Source: Ophthalmolycus amberensis (Eukaryota; Chordata; Actinopteri; Perciformes; Zoarcidae). Taken from it: 64,000 nucleotides of DNA. Position 1 is the stretch's first letter, and every line of letters starts with the position of its first letter. A program made the position numbers and the translations under genes. The stretch lies in NCBI GenBank assembly GCA_024529925.1, contig JAFEUB010001529.1, forward strand, positions 124,001 to 188,000. Direction: 5' to 3'. Below, piece by piece: positions 51,171 to 63,202 of this stretch. The notes beneath the pieces were generated by a model. That model was given only the letters and a program-made list of their open reading frames with translations, was not told where the DNA came from and ran no database searches.

Positions 51171-52977
51171 ACCGTTGTTCCGTGTCTTCTCCGTCTTAGG
51201 TTCATGGTGTGTAGGCAGATCGTTGAGTTTAAAGGCCACATCGAATTCTTTGTGTTGAAGGAACAAAGTGGTTTTAGTGACCCACAACTCGTTCCACGTG
51301 TGTCGGGCATCTATTTATTTGACGTCGTTGGCAGTATAGCTTCAATGAACAAACCTCAACGTGAGAGAACTGTGTTTAGATGTGCGAGCTATTTGTTGAA
51401 CCAGTTCAATGAATGTAGTTTAGCTGGACTCAGTAAACGAGCGATTTCTGCACCGAGGACATCGTTTTGAAACATTAGGATTCCAAATAACAGCATCACG
51501 ATCAACATCCCCCACTGTACGTGTAAATAGTTCTTATGGAATTATTTGACAGCATGTATATTTTTATCGCACCGTCAGCTTTGTAGGAGAAGGAATAACC
51601 CACGTGTCATTGCAGTGTTTTGTAAAACGGCGTGATTCGAATGAGTCCGAATCAGACGGTTTATTCTATTCACCCGTCAATCCCCGTGACCTTTCTGCAA
51701 AGGCCACCAAACAAAAACAACTGAAGCCAGTTTCTGATTGGTCACCCTTGTCAGTATTTCTTTCTTTCTTTTTTACCCACGCATACTGTGAACATTGTTT
51801 TTATGACTAGATGTTTGTACGTCGCGTACCATCACGCTCACCTCTTCAAAAACCTCCGTGGTCGGTTTCGGTTGATATATTGTGGGCGGGGCGGTGAGTG
51901 GGGAGAGTGAAACCTCGGATCCAAACATTCCTTCACCTTTTCACTCTCGCTGTCCAATCTGCACATTAATGATGTTTTAAAAGGAAATGTTTCAGCTCTT
52001 TTCAGTTGAGCTGTTGGGCCCCGGAGCCCCCGTTAGCCCCCTAACCTACTTAGGTAATGACTGAATGATAAAAAAAGCACTTACCTGTTTGTATTGTCAT
52101 CCCAAATTGAATATCGCAGCTGTAACGTCAAGTTTAACTGTAGAAGGAAGCAGTTGATTTCAACCTAAAATGTACTTCTACTTAATTTTCCCATCTTGTT
52201 TCTGTCTTTGTATTTGTATTGAAGAGAAGTATGGGACAAAACGCCTGCTCTTTACATGTCGCCTTGTTATTTAGATTCTTTCTTTTTTTTTCTACAAATC
52301 CTAATTGTATTGTGTACGACTGTCCTTCATGTATTTTGTTTATGTCTTTTTTTCTATTTAACTAAATATCTTGCCCTCTATGCAGCTTTTCTTGTCATAA
52401 TGAAATGTATTGAAATATTGGTGACATTTGGAACAACTGTTGTGCATTGTACATTTTGACAGCACTTTTTTTTACATCTATTTTACCTGACGACTGAAAG
52501 CTGTCACTGTATAATAGCAGAGAAATGAGTCTTTTAAGTAGTAAACGAAATTGCCTACTTCCTGTCAAATGACAGTTATTTTTAACAATGAATACATTTT
52601 ATTTTGTTTTATTTTGGGATTGGCTTTTACGCTTTACACATTTTCAGAAATTTTATCTCCAAACACCATGTTTTAAAAACAAGCACAACAATATCTACTG
52701 CAGTGATTTCAAATGATTTTATCAGTGATTTTTATGGTTTCGGAGGAGGACATTTCTACTACTATAGCTTTTTAGCCAAAATATTAGGACAATATTACTG
52801 ATGTAAACAGATGGGGGAAATGGCATTTCAATGTAAGGGTGATTTGTAAATATTGTTTACAGAACTATGTGTTGATTAGAACCACGTTATTTTTGGTAAA
52901 CTCTTGTATATATCTGAAAATTTTCTGTTTGTGTGAAAAAAAACAATACTTATGTATTTGTACCTATTTTGTAAAGG

Positions 52978-52983
52978 AATAAA
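52978..52983 (+). terminator. taf4: Distal AATAAA poly(A) signal, taf4
   Basis: A canonical AATAAA sits at the end of the AT-rich 3' UTR, followed within about 25-60 bases by GT/T-rich sequence (CTGACTTTGTCC, TTTGTTCCTTTGTTTT), the usual downstream element. It is the best candidate for the main taf4 3' end. Confidence 0.6.
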
Positions 52984-53000
52984 TACGCTGTTTACTAAAC

Positions 53001-53599
53001 TGAGCAGATGCTGACTTTGTCCATTTGTTCCTTTGTTTTACTCCAACAGCATACAGCGCACATGAATATTCCTGTACGACTGGAGTCTTAACAGGAATTA
53101 AAAGATATGTAAATTTCACTCTAAAATGACTCAATAACCCGGCAATATGTTTCCCTCCCTTCATTCTTTACTCTTTAGAAGGAAAAAGAAGATGCTGTGG
53201 TTTTATTTTTTTTTTGCAGGAACATTTTACTAAAGTCAACCACTAATTCAGCTTCATTTCCATTTCTAACATCGCACATGCTAAGTACAAACTGAGTCAA
53301 GCGCTGCTGCTCAACTATGAAAAGTCCCTCCAGGTTTCTGCTGCTAATTAAGTAGAAGCATTTTTGAAAAGACCAAACTGTTTAACTCGGTGCAAAATAT
53401 TGGAGTTTGGGAGCGTATTGTTTTTTTTTCAAGACCTCGGCCTGTTCCTCAGTCCCTCCGGAGCCGTGGACCGCTGATCCGGAGTCAGCCCTGTGGACGA
53501 CCTTGCCGCTTCGTAAAAAAATAGTAATAGCAAAAGCAAGAGCGAGCTGTTGCCTGACAGAGCAATGAGACACACGTCAGATATACATCAGTACATCCT
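53001..53599. other. Short intergenic gap between two convergent genes
   Basis: About 600 bases between the inferred taf4 poly(A) site and the furthest kctd poly(A) candidate. It shows no gene, no strong repeat and only a T10-type run near 53206. Its true limits depend on where each transcript is cleaved. Confidence 0.4.
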
Positions 53600-53605
53600 T
53601 TTATT
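53600..53605 (-). terminator. kctd15: Distal AATAAA poly(A) signal candidate, kctd15-like gene
   Basis: TTTATT on the + strand gives AATAAA on the - strand about 3.34 kb past the stop. It is the furthest candidate before the taf4 3' end and would leave only about 0.6 kb between the two transcripts. Confidence 0.35.
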
Positions 53606-54287
53606 ATCGCAAATATGCAAGAAAAGTCAAATGGAGACACTGCAAATGAACACATGCCCTTTAATACCACAATCTAATTGTTTTTAAACACTTTAAATAA
53701 TATACATTTGCACCTTATTATACCCTTTTGAAACGTTTGAATCCATATGTACACAATGCAATGCTTTGAATTCTTTTTTTTTAACGTGAGGAGGACTAAG
53801 AGGTCTCTTAAAAACACGAGGGTGCAGTAAAACCCCAAGTCCTGGTAATTCAATATACAATAACTGTACAGCTGACCCGCCTCAGAGGTGGAGTGAATGC
53901 CTTGTGTGAGCTGGCCGAAACGCTGACCAGCACTTTCTCTGAAGAGGGGGTGGGGGGCATGTGTGGACATGCCTATGAAGTTCCCAGTCCTGACGGGTCC
54001 GTCGACGTTTTGTACCTAACCTTTCGCTTAAAAGGCCGAGTCGAGACGTGGCGTCCCAGGTTTGCTTATTGCAGACAGAAGCCCAAAGCTGCACATTTTG
54101 TTCCTTTTTATCACTTTACGCATAGGTGTGAACGGCCGTTCATGTTTTTATTCTAATGTGCGTGACCCCCTTTAACGTCCATTCTGTGATCTCCAACTGC
54201 CACATCAGTCAGAAACTACGCCTTCCTTCCTTCCTCCCTGAAAAAAAAGGTAATAGCTGCATACGTATGGTTGTAGCACAACGCAGA

Positions 54288-54299
54288 TTTATTTTTATT
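54288..54299 (-). terminator. kctd15: Tandem AATAAA poly(A) signals, kctd15-like gene
   Basis: Two adjacent TTTATT words on the + strand read as paired AATAAA on the - strand, about 2.65 kb past the kctd stop. This is a reasonable main or alternative 3' end. Confidence 0.4.
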
Positions 54300-54503
54300 G
54301 TCTAACCCCTGTTTGCTCAAGAACCAACCCAGAGGAATTTCCACACCTCATACCGACTGCATCAAAGACCAGCAGCAGAGTCAAGTCGCCTGGCTGTGCA
54401 GTAACTTTGACTCATCAGTTTGGGTCTGTTGCAGTGTGTGGTTTTTGTTCTGTTGAAAGACCAGGGCATGGGGATGACACAGCAGCAGGGGGGCGTTGGA
54501 GCA

Positions 54504-54519
54504 GGGGGGGGGGGGGGGG
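54504..54519. repeat. G16 homopolymer tract
   Basis: Sixteen G residues within the putative kctd 3' UTR, thus C16 in that transcript. Confidence 0.93.
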
Positions 54520-56941
54520 TGCAACCCGAGTTTCTACTGGCACCGCTGAGCTGGGAGCCTTCAGGGAGATGAAGGAAGGGAGGGGGGCGAGGAGCGCTGT
54601 GAAGAGCCTGACATGCCTCAGCACATGAAAAGGCCTGGTTGACCATTCCCTTTGAGGCGACTGGATGCAAAGGCGCAGGCCACCGGCAGGTCAGAACAAA
54701 GACGGGCTTGATTGTGAACGAGACCCCCGGGGGGGGGTGGGGGGGGGGCTCTGGACTGGGAGCTGCACGTGCACCGAGCTCATCTTTATCCACTCAACAG
54801 GCCTGTTCAATCAGCGGCCATCCGGAGAGAGCAGATATTAGGACAGCGTGGTCGGATGAGCTACCGCCCATTTTTAATTGAACAACTAGTGTTTTTTTGA
54901 AAACAACCCCAGTTTAACTCAAACAAACGCCAGCGCTCACAAAGATCAGAATGGACTTCTCTTTTTTTCTTTTTATCAGTCTTTCAAAATGCAAGAAACA
55001 GCATCTGTAAGTTACACACAAATATAAAGCATGAAAACTTGGCCTTTCTTGTATTTCTGTCTTTGATCCAGAAATGTTTGAGAATGAGGCCGAGAGAATG
55101 GGAGCGGGAGAGAGTAAATGCCGCCCACTCGCCTCTTTGTGAAGGAGGCGCCGACGCCGGGAGTACGGTTCACGTCGGGTTCTGCCATATGTGAAGAACC
55201 GTCGGAGTAATCTGGGCTTAGAAGTGACAATATTGAAACAAGCAGAGACTTTGCCTCTCAAACTTTGTCTGGAGGTACTGTGAGCTCCTCTCAACAAAAC
55301 TGTGCAGACTGGAGGCCCCGGAGGAACGAATGTTGGTGCCCTTCATACAGTTTTATTTTTTTTACTGCATCGTGTCTTTTTTTTAAGCTATAAACTGTTA
55401 GAAGAGATGACACCTTTATGTTCGTACTATCCACGAAATAGGCACCTTCTCCCCTTTGGTACCTACAGTATTTGTTCTGTTGTAACTTTCGCTTGTTTTC
55501 AGCGTTTTGGTGAAACATGAGACGATAAAACAGCTTGACTGGGTTCAAACGAGTGTTGGGTGAAAACGGGGGCAGGCCAGCTCCGTACAAAACGTTTTAA
55601 GTGCAAACAAACATTTGAGCATTTAGAGTATGTCCCCTCGTGGGTCACGAGACATACTGGTAAACGTCCACGTTGGTCATTAAGCCTTTAACATTCTAAC
55701 TCGACAAAACCGCAATACACTTAGAGCTTGTGCAACTTCAACCTGGATTTCAAATTCACGGACTTTCTTGAAATTTCTGCTAAATAAGAGGAAAGGTTTG
55801 TGCCCACGAGAGAGAATCCGATCAGAGACCCGAGATATGTTTTAGAGCTAATAAGCAGGAATTCCAGAGCACTTTTTTTGCATGTGTGCTACACATTTGA
55901 TGATCACATTTTTTTGTGTAAGATCCAGGTTCTCTTCCATCCCTGTTTGAACAATGGGACTTTTTCCGGCTCCGAATGTGTTGCCAGCCAGATCGCTTTA
56001 GCCACATAGCCTGCGGGCATCCGAGTTTCTGCAGCTCCTGCCAAGAAACGCTCCCTTCGCAAGCTCTCAAAGCCTAATGAATACAACGTTCATACATCCT
56101 TCATATTGGAGAAAGGGAAAGAGAGACATTAAAAATAATCCTATTAATAATAATTGTTTACACCGTGTCATGATAAGAACAGCAAAAGGAGCAAGAAGAA
56201 CATACTTTAGTAACAACAATGAAAATTGTAATAAACAATCAGTTTGGCGAACGATGCTGTTTTTCGGCGAGGTGCCCCGTCGTCTGCAGCGAGGCCTGTG
56301 TGGAGTGAGGGGGGGGTTGGGGTTGGAGGGTCGTGGGGATTTGGGGCCTTTTGGGGGACTAGATGGGATTATGTCCTCTTCCTGTCATCCTTAACAGCAT
56401 CCTGTCTGCCAAAGCTTTCTTGTCCCACAGCAGACCAGACATGGGAACTCATACCGAGACAGAACCGGATGATACACCACTGACGGAGGGGAAGAAGGGT
56501 GGTGTGTGTGTGTGTGTGCGTGTGTGTGTGTGTTGGGAGGAGGGGGCAGTTGTGTCACTCCAAAAAGGGTCAGAACACCTTTGTTATAAGAATTACAGGG
56601 AAAGAAATCAACCAGTCATGGTGCTAAAATGGTTCAAGTGAGCTGCGTGAGTCGAGTCGTCGTTGTTGTTTTCATCACAGTCCCAGATTCTTCGGCCGTC
56701 ATTTCACATAATCAAAAACTTTTGCTGCTGACACTTTTCTTTTTTTTCCCTCCGTTGTTTGGTACTACATTCCTCTTAAGAGTTCCGCAGAGGCGGCGAG
56801 GTTAACAAGCCTCCACTAATACTTCGGTATGTTGGGGGTGGTTGTGGTCTTGGGGTAGTGGGGGGGGGTAGTTAGGGTCGGGGTGGTGTGGGAAGACATG
56901 AGGAGTGTTGGTAGGGTTGGCAGTCCCTCTCCCAGGATGCT

Positions 56942-57100
56942 CTAGTCCAGCGGTTCCTGTTTTATCCTGATGGGCGTGTTGAGGGAGAGACTCCGCCGGT
57001 CCTCGCGACACAACACGTACTCGCTGAACTGGGATGAGTCCACGCCGCCTCCGCAAGACGCCACCACGCTGAAGCCTTTCTGGAAAAGACGCTCCAGGAC
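56942..57100 (-). CDS. kctd15: kctd15-like terminal exon: C-terminus of KCTD1/KCTD15 BTB protein (partial gene)
   Basis: The - strand exon has 52 codons plus TAG (56944-56942). It starts VLERLFQKGFSVVASC, runs through CGGGVDSSQFSEYVLCRED and ends IRIKQEPLD. This is the C-terminal end shared by KCTD1 and KCTD15. These are BTB/POZ proteins of the nucleus and cytoplasm that form pentamers and repress AP-2 transcription factors; KCTD15 limits neural crest formation. LFQKGFSV.ASC and VLCRE.RR agree better with KCTD15 than with KCTD1 as I recall them. The acceptor reads CTGTCGTCAG on the - strand. The preceding exon, which should end ...LNSVQ, is not seen before 64000, so the intron exceeds 6.9 kb. 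IKQE fits a SUMO acceptor consensus. The gene converges on taf4. Confidence 0.93.
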   Translation of the reverse strand, partial: VLERLFQKGFSVVASCGGGVDSSQFSEYVLCREDRRSLSLNTPIRIKQEPLD

Positions 57101-58538
57101 CTGACGACAGACGGGGACAGAGAGGAGGGAAGGTAAAAAAACGGCCATTAATAATTGAGACAATGTCAATAGAGCTAAATTGAACTGAGAAGTATTACTG
57201 ATAGAGATACGGGTTTCATACTCTTCTAAAGATAATTATTTTAGGAAAGCCGGTTATTGGAGAAGATTGATACCACTCTTGTGTCTGTTGCTAAACGTGG
57301 AGCTAAAGCCAGCTGCCGGCTAACGTAGTTTCACAAAGGTAAATAGCTACTTTAGCTAATTCCCAGTAAAGTGGCAATTTGTCTTTCTTACACTTTACTT
57401 TTTGTACAACTGAAACAAACAAGATACAATGTGTTAAATAGTGACCTGTAGAGGTGCTGGTAGGTGGAACTTGCTAGCAACAGAGCCAAGCTAGCTGTTT
57501 CCCAGTCTTTGGGCTAACCTAAGTTAGCCGGCTGCGGGCGGTAGCTTCATATTTATGATACATGATAGTGGTATCAATCTTCTCGTCTAACTCTCTGCAA
57601 GAAAGTGAATGAGCCTATTTCTCAAAACGTCTAACCTTTCCATTTAAATAAAAGTACATTTTCTGTGTGATAAATAGCTTACCTATGCACTTGAAATCAG
57701 ACTGTCCACCACAAAGATAACGATGACTTATAGGAAAGTATCGTGGTATCTCATTACCAGGACTTTACAGGTTTCTGGTGCAATAAATTGTCATCAGCAG
57801 CAAACATAAGTAAGTATTGGATAGGTACCACTTTGTAATAGCCATCCATCATCACATCAACCTCGGCTCTTTTATCAGTCACAACATACACCGTGTGTCA
57901 TTAAAGTAGTGATGGGATAAAACCAGGGGGCACTTCGACATCAACACCACCTCTGCAATATTCATGCCGTGGATTCATGTGCTGGATGGGCTACTGAACC
58001 GAGGGGCATGAGCTCAAAGGGATGAGGAGAGCAGGAGTGCGAGCGAGGTGTGTTCAGGGGGCTCAGCGCGGTGATTACTGGAGCTCCTAATTTGAGTAAT
58101 GAGGCCGGGGTGAGAGGAGAAGCGAGGTCCGTGAGCGAAAAGGAGGAAGAGCGACGTGCGGGGAATGAGGATGGGGAGTTGCGGGCGATCCGTGTGAGGA
58201 CGTGTTGCAGCTGCGGGGAGAGGAGCCTGAGACAGGTTAGCCGTCGAGTCCAGAATGCAGACACGCTCAGATGCAAACATGTGAACTCCAAGATCCCCCT
58301 TTTTCCTCTCCTCATCTGCTGTAATCCTTGTGGGATTTTTTTTATTATTTTTTTAGAAGGGGGTATATCTAAATCCCAGTGCGAGGAGTGCTGTGTATTT
58401 ACTCATTCCCCCGTCCTTTTTAATGGAGTGTGCAGTGCATGGAAATGAAAGGTCTCGCCGAGGGCTATCCCCTCCTGCCAGATACAGAGCGAGAGAAGTT
58501 CACACAAAATAGATCAGTTTCTTCAGATGCCCACACCC

Positions 58539-58560
58539 ACACACACACACACACACACAC
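58539..58560. repeat. (CA)n microsatellite
   Basis: Pure CA run of about 22 bases in the kctd intron. Confidence 0.9.
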
Positions 58561-60029
58561 TAACACATCCACTCATGGCGCAGAATGACCTCTCTAATTA
58601 TAGAACCGAGGGCCCCGTCGGAGGGCGAAAAAATTGGGGCATTTAGGCCTCCTGGGGTCGAAAGGGCTGCAGCCTCCCCCGTCCCAACTGGGGATTAGAG
58701 CGGATAAATCCCATGCACAAACACACAAGCGCAGATGATATGTGAGCGATAGAAGGCAAACTTACAAATGCAAATTACAACACGCGCATTCACACTCACT
58801 CACAGACTTGTTGAGCAGACCTGAACCCACACCCCACTTCCTCGTTAAACTGCGGGGCCGACATGCTGCTTGTAAGCAGAAATGACTACTTGGAAAAGTT
58901 ACCCCTCGCCTCCTCCTGTTTTTTGTCTTCTGGCCATTCGACGGCAACGACAAACTCCACAATTTGGGAGACAGAAGGGGCGGCAGACAGCTGATGGTGA
59001 GGACGGCTAATTAAGAGACCTGCCCAAGCATCAAACACTCCCGAATCCATGACAGACGACGGAGGAGCCTAACGATTATGGAAATGATATTACATAGCCG
59101 TCTTTGATCGTTGCATCACATTGCATTCCCCCCCCCCATCATCTCTTAACGCGTGTGGGACCGTCATGTTCGGCGATGGATTTGGTCACAGAGGAGCATG
59201 GCCTGATCAATAAAGATAGTCTGAAAACAATTTTATCATTAATGCACAGCGACACAAAAGACTGAAGGATATTATTACAGATAGTCGTAACTGATTCAAG
59301 GATACTGTAATGACTATAAGAAGTCATGAAAGAAGGAAAAAAAAATGTTCACATTCAGTTTGACACAGTGAATTAGTGCCACGGGGGGGATAAACAATAC
59401 ACTGAATAATTACGATGTATCCCAGCAAAAAGGTTTCAATGTCCACGGGACAATGTCCTGAAATCAATCCCAGCTGACAACAGAGAGTAAAGCACCCTCT
59501 TAAAAAGCTAAAACATGTCCTGGTGGCTCAGCTCAGCAGCACAACACACTTGGGGCCGCAGGCGCTCAGATCCCAGCTCATGTTGAACTCGCACAGATTT
59601 TCTCCGCTCACTTTCCCGCCTCACTCGGGCGGAACCGTGGCGAACTTTCATTCCGAGCATTGGTGATTTCCCGTGAAATGGAATTGCGGCTAATTATTCC
59701 TCCCCTTCCCAGAGTTGCGGAGTTGCTCCGACTATGCTTGAGGTATGCCAATATCATATTGTTACCAACACGGGAAAAGTGAATACGGAAGGGGTACGGC
59801 AAAAACTTTACCAAAGTTTGCAACGTCTACCCAGAACTTGAGCACTTCTTCTCAGCTTCTTTGTCCTGCGAGTGATCGCAGCAGAGAGCCAAATGAAAGC
59901 TCTCTCTTCATCCCCCAGTGATCCTCCTACATTTGAAACACAATCAGCCATTCTCACTGTTACGGGGTTGACTTGGCTGCACAGGGATCTGCCCCCAAAA
60001 AACACATTCGGCATACAACCGTCTCACTG

Positions 60030-60330
60030 AGCTGCCACTCAATCTGGGGTCGCAAGCGGGGGGGATTGTGAGCGGGGCTGCATCCGCCTCGCTCCTCTAA
60101 CCTCCCAGCAGCACCGCGTGTCTCCAAACGCAGCCCAAGATGGCGGGGCGGGAATCAAAGTTGATGAGTCTCCGGGCTGGAAACCGGAGCACCATGTAAT
60201 ATTGATGGCCACCGGAGTGCACGCACGCTCTCGCGTCGCCTCTCTCAGGAGGTGCCGGGATACGCTCGCTCCTCACGGCGCGGGGCTCAGGTTTGATTGA
60301 CACGTTTCACACACACACACACTTGAGATG
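60030..60330. promoter_or_regulatory. GC-rich block with AAGATGGCGG word in kctd intron
   Basis: A CpG-rich stretch containing AAGATGGCGG, the core of a YY1 site often near transcription starts, followed by GGGCGGG (SP1-like). It could be a regulatory element or an alternative promoter of the kctd gene. Evidence is motif content only. Confidence 0.2.
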
Positions 60331-61269
60331 GGGGCCGCGCTCACAGGGGGGGGGTCGCTTTTGTTTAACTATGCACCGGCTTTAATATGTGACAAGGAGC
60401 TGCTAACCGCAGTCTCTGCATCGCGTCCTCCGCTTATCACAAGCATCTGGCGTAAAGCAGCCGAGAAGCTCCGACTCCTTCTAATTCTCCGAGCCATCTG
60501 CCAGCTTTTTGGAGGAATCACAAGCGACCAAAAATAACAGTCTTCACACTGTAATGTATTCTGATTGCATTTGCGGCACATTTATCAATTGGATGTGTTT
60601 GTGGAGCCGACGAGACTGAGCTCACCGTTAGAAAAGGACACTTTGATTTAAAGTGTCTTTACACGGTAATTTAGTGACCCTAGTGTAACGTAAGTGCAGT
60701 GGAGTGAACAGTGAAGACGCTTGTGAGGATGGAGGATCTCACACCATCGGACTCGTTCAGTAACCTTTCAGTTATTCGTCTGTGGTTTCTGGCTTCGTGG
60801 TGCGAAAACTACGGTTGCCAGTGGTGGAAGAAACAAAATACATACACTCAAGTACTGGACACAGTTTTTAAGGTGCCTGCACCTGAAGGAACAGTTAACA
60901 CCTAAATCAAAAACACATGTGGTTCTTGATAGAGATATCGGCCGTACAGATGTCTGCCTTCTCTCCCATATAATGGGACTAGACGGCTTGTGTTGTACAA
61001 AGCGCCCAAATTTTTTTAATTTGAGCTTCCTTTGAACACATTAAACTAAACAGCAATGTCTCTTTCCAGAAACCATGACTTGTTACTCGAGATAATCCAC
61101 AGACCTTGTTGCGAGCAGCTTCATAGGAACTATTTTCTTTCTGCTGAACACCAACCAATCACCTTAAATGTATATGTATAATAATGATACAATAATATAA
61201 CATGAATTAACACCAAGGGACATTCTTAATTATGAGTAATTATGAGTACTTTAAGCAGTTTGTTGATAA

Positions 61270-61625
61270 TACATTTGTGCTTTTACTAAAGTGTCATGTC
61301 CCGCTCTCTTAGGTTATTTTTTCCTTGTTGTTTGCCCTCAGTTATTATCTACTGTTTTATTTTGGCATGCTCACCTTTGTCTCTCTTTTCACATACTTCA
61401 CTTCCTTCCCCTGTGTGTTTCCCACCTGTGTGATTGTCTGCCCCGCCCTGATTGTTTTCACCTGTCCCTCGTTTTCTCCCTCGTTTCATTGTGTATTTAG
61501 TCTGTGTGCTCTCCTTTGTCTGTGCAGCCTTTTAAGTTGCCGTTTCAGCCTTGTCTCCTTGAGTATTCGTGGCGTGCGTTAGCCCTTTCTTTTGTGTATT
61601 TACAGTCTGCCTTTGCTTAGTGTTT
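61270..61625 (+). repeat. Probable teleost interspersed repeat (CACCTGTCCCTCGTTTTC type)
   Basis: CACCTGTGTGATTGTCTGCC, GATTGTTTTCACCTGTCCC and TGTGTATTTAGTCTGTGTGC follow the order of a pyrimidine-rich fish repeat I recall. Limits are approximate. Confidence 0.45.
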
Positions 61626-61849
61626 TTAGATCGCTTGGCCAGTTTCTGTACTGGGAATGAGAACTGACATGTGCCCAGCCTGTTCTCATTCCCAGGGCGT
61701 CAAAATGCCTTTGTACGCTTTGTCTGATATCAACACATAAGGCACCCTTTAACTTCAGTATGAGGCCCACCAGGCTTTAGTAGAAAGACCAAAAAAAGCC
61801 CAAAAATGGTGGGTGGGAGAGGAGTAAAATGGGTCAAACAAATACAAGA

Positions 61850-62110
61850 CTTTCAACCAGAAGAACTGTGTTCAGGCCTAAACCTAAACATAAAGTGGTT
61901 TTGTTGCCAAAACCTAAACATAAAGTGGTTTTGTTGCCAAAACCTAATAACGTGGTTTTCTTGCCTTAACCTAAGTTTACGTAGTTATTCTAAGCCCTAC
62001 TGTGATTTTTCTCCTAAACCTTACTTTGTTGCATAAACCTAAGCAAGTGTTTCTTTGAATTCCCAGCATTAACCAAATGTCCACTGCGACCGTGCGCACG
62101 TTAAAAAGTA
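61850..62110. repeat. CCTAAACATAAAGTGG minisatellite, third locus
   Basis: Starts with two exact 30-base units (61881-61940) containing AAAGTGGTTTTGTTGCC, followed by decayed units with CCTAA words. Same general family as 29.5 and 35.9 kb. Confidence 0.75.
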
Positions 62111-62763
62111 AAGAGTCTGACGAAGCGTCGGTATGTGACGAGTGGGAATGACAACGTGCTGGTGTACTGCACCTGTTTTTTGGGATCTCACTCCTCTCTG
62201 TGTTGTGTTTGAATCCGGTGCTTTCACCTGACGTTCCAATAAATTTGAATACAAGACTTACTTGTAGCAGAATTGCTACTTTTACTTAACGGCCCTGAAT
62301 ACCTCTTCCACCACTGATATTTGATGTGACATAACTATAAATATAAAACTTTTGTCCTCCAGGTGTATCTCTCGTCTCCAGTTGGCCTGCAGTCACTCTT
62401 ACAAAGATCTACTTTCCACTACCTAACCAAGCTGCATCCAGCAGAAACAATATTTCTGGCGCCAACTGCTGAAACTGTCAGCGGGCCTGTCGTCCCGTCT
62501 TTACCCCCACCGTACTGCAGGTTAATCGGCTGCCTGTTGGGGCCTCACAGCCCACACAGGCTGTACAGAGAGAACCGCAAGCGGTGTTAATGTCTTTCTC
62601 TGCCGCTCGGGCCTCTGAGGAGCACAGCGGAGGTGTTTGTGTGGCCTTGTCTGCTCTGATGAGCGGTGCTCTCTCTTTCCACCCAGGCGCAGGATTGATG
62701 GAGTGGCAGTGTGACATGTAAGAGAGTGTTGCGACGCGTTGCGTTTGCCGCCTGGGCAGCAAA

Positions 62764-62779
62764 GGGGGGGGGGGGGGGG
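62764..62779. repeat. G16 homopolymer tract
   Basis: Sixteen G residues after AAA. Confidence 0.93.
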
Positions 62780-62884
62780 ATTCTCTACGGCCGCCGCCGT
62801 TGTCACATTGATGAAGGACGGATCGGCTCGGCTCTGATCTGAGTGCTTCATCACAGTGATGTATTGAGCAGCGGGGCTCCAGCT

Positions 62885-62887
<3 letters not shown>

Positions 62888-62980
<93 letters not shown>
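62888..62980. repeat. (GT)n microsatellite, 93 bp
   Basis: A perfect GT run of about 46 units, the longest uninterrupted GT array here; the Val-Cys and His-Thr frames are artefacts. Confidence 0.98.
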
Positions 62981-62982
<2 letters not shown>

Positions 62983-63181
62983 ACCTCTGTGGCTAAATGT
63001 TTTCCCTCCGTTAAGTGCCTTTTGCTGCTCTCCGTTTCTCCCCGCTGGATCCACATCACAGCGCAGGTGGTTCGCATTAATTCCCTAAATTCCAGTCATG
63101 ACTTCATGGAGAAGCACTCGCCAAGGTGGAGTTGTTTATCCTCGCTCTCTCACATTTGAATACACACGATGAAGCACTGAA

Positions 63182-63202
63182 GGGGGGGGGGGGGGGGGGG
63201 GG
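63182..63202. repeat. G21 homopolymer tract
   Basis: Twenty-one G residues. Confidence 0.95.

Larger units (their letters stand above)
50942..53000 (+). other. taf4: taf4 3' untranslated region
   Basis: About 2 kb from the taf4 stop to just past the poly(A) signal at 52978. It opens with a CCT trinucleotide array (50975-51018), then becomes increasingly AT-rich, as expected for a vertebrate 3' UTR. No coding signal is visible. It has several ATTTA-like and TGTAAATA-type (Pumilio-like) words near 52840-52920, whose function is untested. The end is inferred from the hexamer, not from transcript data. Confidence 0.65.
53600..56941 (-). other. kctd15: Putative kctd15-like 3' untranslated region
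   Basis: About 3.3 kb downstream of the kctd stop codon, on the - strand. It contains no coding exon I can recognise, but holds a G16 tract (54504-54519), a GT array (56502-56532) and several AATAAA hexamers on the - strand. A long UTR is plausible for this family. Its length is inferred from the hexamers only. Confidence 0.45.

Noticed and set aside
62363..62590. 75-codon frame after TCCTCCAG in the kctd intron
   Set aside because: Wrong strand for kctd, no family match; acceptor-like sequence alone is weak evidence.
62478..63088. Val-Cys and His-Thr open frames near 62.9 kb, and similar frames at 3.7, 5.4, 7.5, 11.3, 23.4 and 37.7 kb
   Set aside because: Translations of GT/CA microsatellites; no conserved protein flanks.
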